Shown here in pieces: positions 60,031-64,000 of a DNA stretch of 64,000 bases (positions are counted from its first letter, which is position 1; every line of letters begins with the position of its first letter). The notes below the pieces were generated by a model that searched no databases, was not told where the DNA came from, and was given only the letters and a program-made list of their open reading frames with translations. Made by a program: the position numbers and the translations under genes. The DNA lies in contig QZKJ01000039.1 in assembly GCA_003605035.1 (NCBI GenBank), forward strand, positions 1-64,000. The letters are read 5' to 3'. This DNA comes from Desulfurivibrio sp. (GTDB taxonomy: Bacteria > Desulfobacterota > Desulfobulbia > Desulfobulbales > SURF-16).

Positions 60031-60960
60031 TCATTTGAGGTTGCCCAGATAATTTTCCGCAGCAACGCAGGCGACCGCGCCTTCTCCTGTTGCGTTGACA
60101 ATCTGTCTCACTTCCTTGCTGCAGATATCGCCGGCCGCCATGACGCCGGGCAGTGATGTCCGCATTTCCTTGTCAGTGACAATAAAGCCGCCTTCGCTGG
60201 CCAGCTGATCAAGCGGCAGCATTTCGTTGTTCGGATACAGGCCGATCAGCACGAAACAGCCCTTGACCGCAAGCGTCGTCTCCTCACCGCTCTTGACATT
60301 CTTCAGCCGCAGCCCTTCGACTTCCTTACTGCCGAGCACCTCGGTGACCACGGTGTCCCAGATGTAATCGATCCTGGCGTTGGCAAAGGCCTTTTCCTGG
60401 AGGATCCGCTCCGCCCGCAGCTCGTTGCGGCGGTGAATGACCGTGACCCTGGTGGCAAACTTGGTCAGATGCATCGCCTCCTGGACGGCGGTGTCGCCGC
60501 CGCCGATGACGGCTATCTCCAGGCCCCGGTAAAAGGGGCCGTCACAGGTGGCGCAGTAGGAAACGCCCTTGCCGGTCAGTTCCTTTTCGCCGGGAATGCC
60601 AAGCTTGTTGGGCCGGGCGCCGGTGGCCAGGATCACGGTCCGGCTGGTCAGGGTTTCGCCCCCTTCCAGAAAGATCTTCTTGACCGGACCGGCCAGGTCC
60701 ATGGATGTCACTTCGCAGACTTTGGTGGGCAGTCCAAAACGCTGAACCTGGGCCGCCATCTTCTCGGCCAGCTCAAAGCCGGAAATCCCTTCAGGAAAAC
60801 CGGGATAGTTGTCTATCCAGTCGGTGTTCATCACCTGGCCGCCGGGGGCGCCTTTTTCCAGCAGGATGGCGTGCAGTTTGGCCCGGGCCGCATAAAGGCC
60901 GGCGGTGAGCCCGGCAGGGCCGCCACCCACGATAATCAGCTGATAGTCGGTTTCGGACAT
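60031..60960 (-). CDS. trxB: Thioredoxin reductase
   Basis: 309 aa. FAD-binding GGGPAGLTAGLYAARA, redox-active C136-ATC139, NADPH-binding GGGDTAVQEAMHL and C-terminal GDICSKEVRQ all fit TrxB. It reduces thioredoxin with NADPH in the cytosol. ATG 60960 follows the trxA stop by 2 bp, so the pair forms an operon. Confidence 0.96.
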   Translation of the reverse strand: MSETDYQLIIVGGGPAGLTAGLYAARAKLHAILLEKGAPGGQVMNTDWIDNYPGFPEGISGFELAEKMAAQVQRFGLPTKVCEVTSMDLAGPVKKIFLEGGETLTSRTVILATGARPNKLGIPGEKELTGKGVSYCATCDGPFYRGLEIAVIGGGDTAVQEAMHLTKFATRVTVIHRRNELRAERILQEKAFANARIDYIWDTVVTEVLGSKEVEGLRLKNVKSGEETTLAVKGCFVLIGLYPNNEMLPLDQLASEGGFIVTDKEMRTSLPGVMAAGDICSKEVRQIVNATGEGAVACVAAENYLGNLK

Positions 60961-60962
60961 TA

Positions 60963-61286
60963 CTACTTGTCAAGCATGGCCGCGAGCTGGGTCTTGCCCA
61001 CTGCTCCGGTGATCTGATCCGCAACTTTGCCGTTTTTGAAGAAAATAAGGGTGGGAATGGCGCGAATACCGTACTTGCCGGGGGTTTCCGGGTTCTCGTC
61101 CACGTTCATCTTGGCGATTTTCACCTTGCCTTCGTATTCGCCGGCAAGTTCGTTGATCATGGGGCCGATTGCCTTGCATGGACCACACCAGGGAGCCCAG
61201 AAGTCCACCAAGGCCGGAATGTCGGATTTTAGAATTTTTTCCTGAAAATCTCCATCTGTTACTTGCATAACTCTATCATCAGCCAT
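60963..61286 (-). CDS. trxA: Thioredoxin
   Basis: 107 aa. Active site W-A-P-W-C34-GPC37-K and the conserved cis-Pro segment (IRAIPTLIFF) are intact. Disulfide reductant, recycled by the adjacent trxB. Ribosome binding site GGGAGGAG 6 nt from ATG. Confidence 0.97.
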   Translation of the reverse strand: MADDRVMQVTDGDFQEKILKSDIPALVDFWAPWCGPCKAIGPMINELAGEYEGKVKIAKMNVDENPETPGKYGIRAIPTLIFFKNGKVADQITGAVGKTQLAAMLDK

Positions 61287-61497
61287 ATTTTTCTCCTCCC
61301 GGATTAAGTATATCGAAATAACTGTTAACGTTCGATGGGTGCGGTGGATGGTAACATTAAATGTACGCAGAATATCGTCACCATTGTAACGGGACTTCCC
61401 CGTGATGACAAGAGAATTCTGCCTGCCCGCCGGACTTTGTCAGGATTGCCGCGGCTGTCCGGGCAGCGTTGCGTTCTAACAGATATATTCTTGTTTC

Positions 61498-61525
61498 TTG
61501 ACAAGAGCATACTTCCTGCTATTGT
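61498..61525 (+). promoter_or_regulatory. Candidate promoter of the RACo-like gene
   Basis: TTGACA, 16-bp spacer, TATTGT (4 of 6), 42 bp before the start codon. Confidence 0.45.
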
Positions 61526-61567
61526 GTCAGCAAAAGGCCATGGCGTCACTTCATACAGGATACGAAA

Positions 61568-63496
61568 ATGAGCAAAAATATTACCTTTCTGCCGGATAAA
61601 ACCACGATCAGCGTCGATGACGGCGAAAATCTGCTGACGGCCGCCGCTTCGGCGGGCGTCTATATTCATGCCTTCTGCGGCGGCGAGGGGGTGTGCGGCA
61701 AGTGCAAGGTGAAAATCAAGGAAGGGCATGTCGCCTCGGCGCGGTCCCATCTCAAGGCCGCGGAATATGAGGACGGGGTCAGGCTGGCCTGCCAGACCAG
61801 GGTGGTTTCCGATCTGCTGGTGGAAATCCCGGAGGCCATGGGCAAGGACGGCCGGGCCCTGAAGCGCAAGCCGAAGACCACCCGGGCCATCTCCGCCCGC
61901 GCCCTGGAAGCGCTGATCGGTAAATGGGACGTGGACCCGCCGGTGGAAAAGCGCTTTATCAGGCTCGATCCGCCCAGCCTGGACGACAATGCCCCTGACC
62001 TGCAGCGTCTGCTGCGGGGCATCAGGAAAGGCTGTTTTGATTGCAAGGAGCCGACCTACGATCATCCGGAGATGCTGCGGGAGCTGCCCTTCATCCTCCG
62101 GGAGGCCCACTGGGAGATTACCGCCATCCTGCTGCGCGGCAAGCGCGAGGAAGAACCTGACAGGATCATCGCCGTGGAGCCGGGCAACACCACCGACCGC
62201 CTGTACGGGCTGGCGGTGGATATCGGCACCACCACGGTGAGCGGCATCCTCATTGATCTCAATAACGGCAAGGTGCTGGCCGAGGCCTCGGCCTACAACG
62301 GCCAGATCCGCTACGGCGAGGATGTCATCTCCCGCATCATTTATTCCCAGCGGCCCGGCGGCCTGCGCACCCTGCAGGAAAGAGTGGTGCACACCATCAA
62401 TGAGATCATCGAGTCGGTCTGCCGCAATGTGATGATCAGCCCCAGCGACATCAGTTATATCATGGCGGCCGGCAACACGGTGATGTCCCATCTGCTGCTC
62501 GGCATTGATCCGAAGTTCGTGCGGGAGACCCCTTATGTGCCGGCCTGCAGCCAGTTCCCCTTGACCCGCGCCGCTTCCCTGGGGGTCATGGCCCATCCCT
62601 CGGTCCGTCTTTTTCTCTACCCGTCCGTTGCCAGCTACGTGGGCGGCGATATCGTTTCCGGGGTGCATGCCTGCCAGATGCACCAGAGCCCGGAGCTGAC
62701 CCTGTTCATTGACATCGGCACCAACGGCGAGATCGTGGTGGGCAACATGGACTGGATGATGTGCACCGCCTGTTCCGCCGGCCCGGCCTTTGAGGGCGGC
62801 GGCATCCGCTTCGGCATGCGGGCCAGCAGCGGCGCCATCGAGAATTTCCAGATCCACCCGGTCACTTTTGACCCGATGATCGTCACCATTGACCGCAGCA
62901 AACCGCGGGGCATCTGCGGCTCGGGTCTGATCAGCATTGTCGCCGAACTGCTGGAGGCGGGCGTGATCGACCAGCAGGGCAAATTCAACCGCAGCATCGA
63001 GCATCCCCGCATCAGAAGCGGCCATGACGGCTACGAGTATGTGCTGGCCTGGTCCAAGGACTCGCTGATCGGCGAGGACATCGTCATCACCGAGGTGGAC
63101 ATCGACAACCTGATCCGGGCCAAGGGCGCCATGTACGCGGGCTACCAGACCCTGCTCGAATCGGTGGGCATGGCCTTCACCGATCTGGACCGCATCATCC
63201 TGGCCGGCAATTTCGGGGCCTATCTTGATCTGGAACGGGCCATCAGCATCGGCCTGCTGCCTGATCTTGATCGCAACAAGTTCTTTTATCTCGGCAACGG
63301 CTCCCTGCTGGGGGCCCAGATCAGTCTCAATGATCACAAGCGCTTCCGGCAGCGCAACGAGGTGAGCAGGCTGATCACCAACATGGAACTCAGCGAGAAT
63401 CCGCAGTTCATGAACCATTACATGGCCGCCCTGTTCCTGCCGCACACCGATCTCAACCTTTTCCCCTCGGTCGCAAGCAAGCTGGCGGAGATCTGA
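61568..63496 (+). CDS. RACo-like [2Fe-2S] ASKHA activator of corrinoid proteins
   Basis: 642 aa. N-terminal plant-type ferredoxin domain with C37, C43, C46 and C75 (FCGGEGVCGKC .. LACQ), a linker, then an ASKHA-fold ATPase region (GLAVDIGTTTVSG; FIDIGTNGEI). This is the layout of RACo, which uses ATP to restore Co(I) in corrinoid methyltransferases or the corrinoid iron-sulfur protein of the Wood-Ljungdahl path. The target is not in this window. No strong ribosome binding site (ATACGAAA before ATG). Confidence 0.88.
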   Translation: MSKNITFLPDKTTISVDDGENLLTAAASAGVYIHAFCGGEGVCGKCKVKIKEGHVASARSHLKAAEYEDGVRLACQTRVVSDLLVEIPEAMGKDGRALKRKPKTTRAISARALEALIGKWDVDPPVEKRFIRLDPPSLDDNAPDLQRLLRGIRKGCFDCKEPTYDHPEMLRELPFILREAHWEITAILLRGKREEEPDRIIAVEPGNTTDRLYGLAVDIGTTTVSGILIDLNNGKVLAEASAYNGQIRYGEDVISRIIYSQRPGGLRTLQERVVHTINEIIESVCRNVMISPSDISYIMAAGNTVMSHLLLGIDPKFVRETPYVPACSQFPLTRAASLGVMAHPSVRLFLYPSVASYVGGDIVSGVHACQMHQSPELTLFIDIGTNGEIVVGNMDWMMCTACSAGPAFEGGGIRFGMRASSGAIENFQIHPVTFDPMIVTIDRSKPRGICGSGLISIVAELLEAGVIDQQGKFNRSIEHPRIRSGHDGYEYVLAWSKDSLIGEDIVITEVDIDNLIRAKGAMYAGYQTLLESVGMAFTDLDRIILAGNFGAYLDLERAISIGLLPDLDRNKFFYLGNGSLLGAQISLNDHKRFRQRNEVSRLITNMELSENPQFMNHYMAALFLPHTDLNLFPSVASKLAEI

Positions 63497-63499
63497 CAA

Positions 63500-64000
63500 G
63501 TGGCGGAGCCGCGGCCGGATCTGACCCTCTGTCTGGCGGGTTGCGGCCCGCCGGCGGCCGCCCGTCGTTTCCTGCGCGCCGTGCATGACACGGCCGATCA
63601 TGTCAGCCTGGAAATTTTTCTCATCTGCCGCGCTGACCGGCGGGATCTGGCCGCGCTGCAGGCGGAATTTCCCGGGCTGGCCGTGCTGGCCCTGCATTCC
63701 GGCAGTTATGTGAACGGCGCCGTCAACCGGGCCATTGCCGCCTCCCGCGGCCGCTACTTCTCGGTGTGGGACGACGGCGCCAAGGTGGCGGGCGGCTGTC
63801 TGCCGGCCCTGGTTGATTTTCTCGATGAGGTGCCGGACGCAGGCATCGCCGGCCCGAAATTGCGCGATGAACGGGGCGAGATTCAGCAGGTGGCCCGCCG
63901 CTTCCCTTCCTTTTTTTCCCTGCTGGCGCCATCTGGGCCGCTGCCGGGCCGCCCGGCCGCGGGCTGGCATGAATTTGCCGGCGGCGAGGCGGACTGGTTC
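63500..64000 (+). CDS. Glycosyltransferase family 2-like protein, cut by window end
   Basis: First 167 codons of a longer protein. GTG at 63500 lies 3 bp after the RACo-like stop. The Rossmann-like domain has NRAIAASRGRYFSVWDDG, a substitute for the usual DxD (here D-D in WDDG), then a DEVPDAGIAGPKL segment. This resembles family 2 glycosyltransferases that pass a sugar from a nucleotide sugar. The rest lies beyond 64000. Confidence 0.75.
   Translation, partial: MAEPRPDLTLCLAGCGPPAAARRFLRAVHDTADHVSLEIFLICRADRRDLAALQAEFPGLAVLALHSGSYVNGAVNRAIAASRGRYFSVWDDGAKVAGGCLPALVDFLDEVPDAGIAGPKLRDERGEIQQVARRFPSFFSLLAPSGPLPGRPAAGWHEFAGGEADWF

Noticed and set aside
61325-63970. Long open frame on the minus strand (881 codons)
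   Set aside because: It is the antisense shadow of the RACo-like gene; its protein has no domain pattern, and the plus-strand gene has clear motifs.

Overview
This window is GC-rich bacterial chromosome, densely packed and about evenly split between strands. The gene set points to an anaerobic Desulfobacterota (deltaproteobacterial) organism, probably of the Desulfobulbus type. The clues are a RACo-like corrinoid activator, feoAB with a Cys-rich partner, a NifA-like regulator, a MoxR/Bat operon, BamD, a PEP-CTERM-like protein, and three genes that make sense only if UGA is read as selenocysteine (Sec). The lineage is inferred from gene content; no rRNA or tRNA gene was seen.

Layout. 0.2-4 kb: SprA-like putative metalloprotease, small Cys-rich protein, aminotransferase, and an exported protein that looks like a beta-carbonic anhydrase without its zinc ligands. 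4-16 kb: grpE-dnaK, trpS, a diguanylate cyclase, serA-like gene, two membrane genes (one probably frameshifted), clpB and a C_GCAxxG_C_C protein. 16-22 kb: histidine kinase, DUF2202 protein, DUF4388 protein and a CcsA-like heme-handling membrane pair. 22-25 kb: iron uptake (FeoB-associated protein, feoA, feoB) behind a palindromic operator candidate. 25-30 kb: ettA, a GAF-GGDEF protein and recQ.

30.4-33.6 kb: a selenobiotic-type RiPP locus. It has a strong promoter, a 100-codon precursor with two in-frame UGA codons in a Gly/Ser-rich core, a hairpin terminator, a radical SAM/SPASM maturase and a Gfo/Idh/MocA oxidoreductase. 33.6-38 kb: FMN reductase, methyltransferase, BatE-like protein, and a diguanylate cyclase whose promoter has been separated from it by a MITE-like element with 20-bp perfect terminal repeats and a GATA target duplication.

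38-42.1 kb (minus strand): the most striking locus. One operon encodes a single-domain response regulator, two exported paralogous tandem-rhodanese proteins each with an in-frame UGA in a C-x4-U active-site loop, and a membrane histidine kinase. A hairpin with a GGA-type loop lies exactly 22 nt after each UGA. I infer a selenium-dependent periplasmic sulfur or redox sensing system.

42.4-45.4 kb: PIN/RHH toxin-antitoxin pair, PEP-CTERM-like protein and DUF533 protein. 45.5-53.2 kb: six overlapping genes moxR, DUF58, BatD-like lipoprotein, batA, batB/C fusion and batD. 53.5-64 kb: small regulators and hypotheticals, NifA-like activator coupled to queH, bamD, trxA-trxB, the RACo-like protein and a glycosyltransferase cut by the window end.
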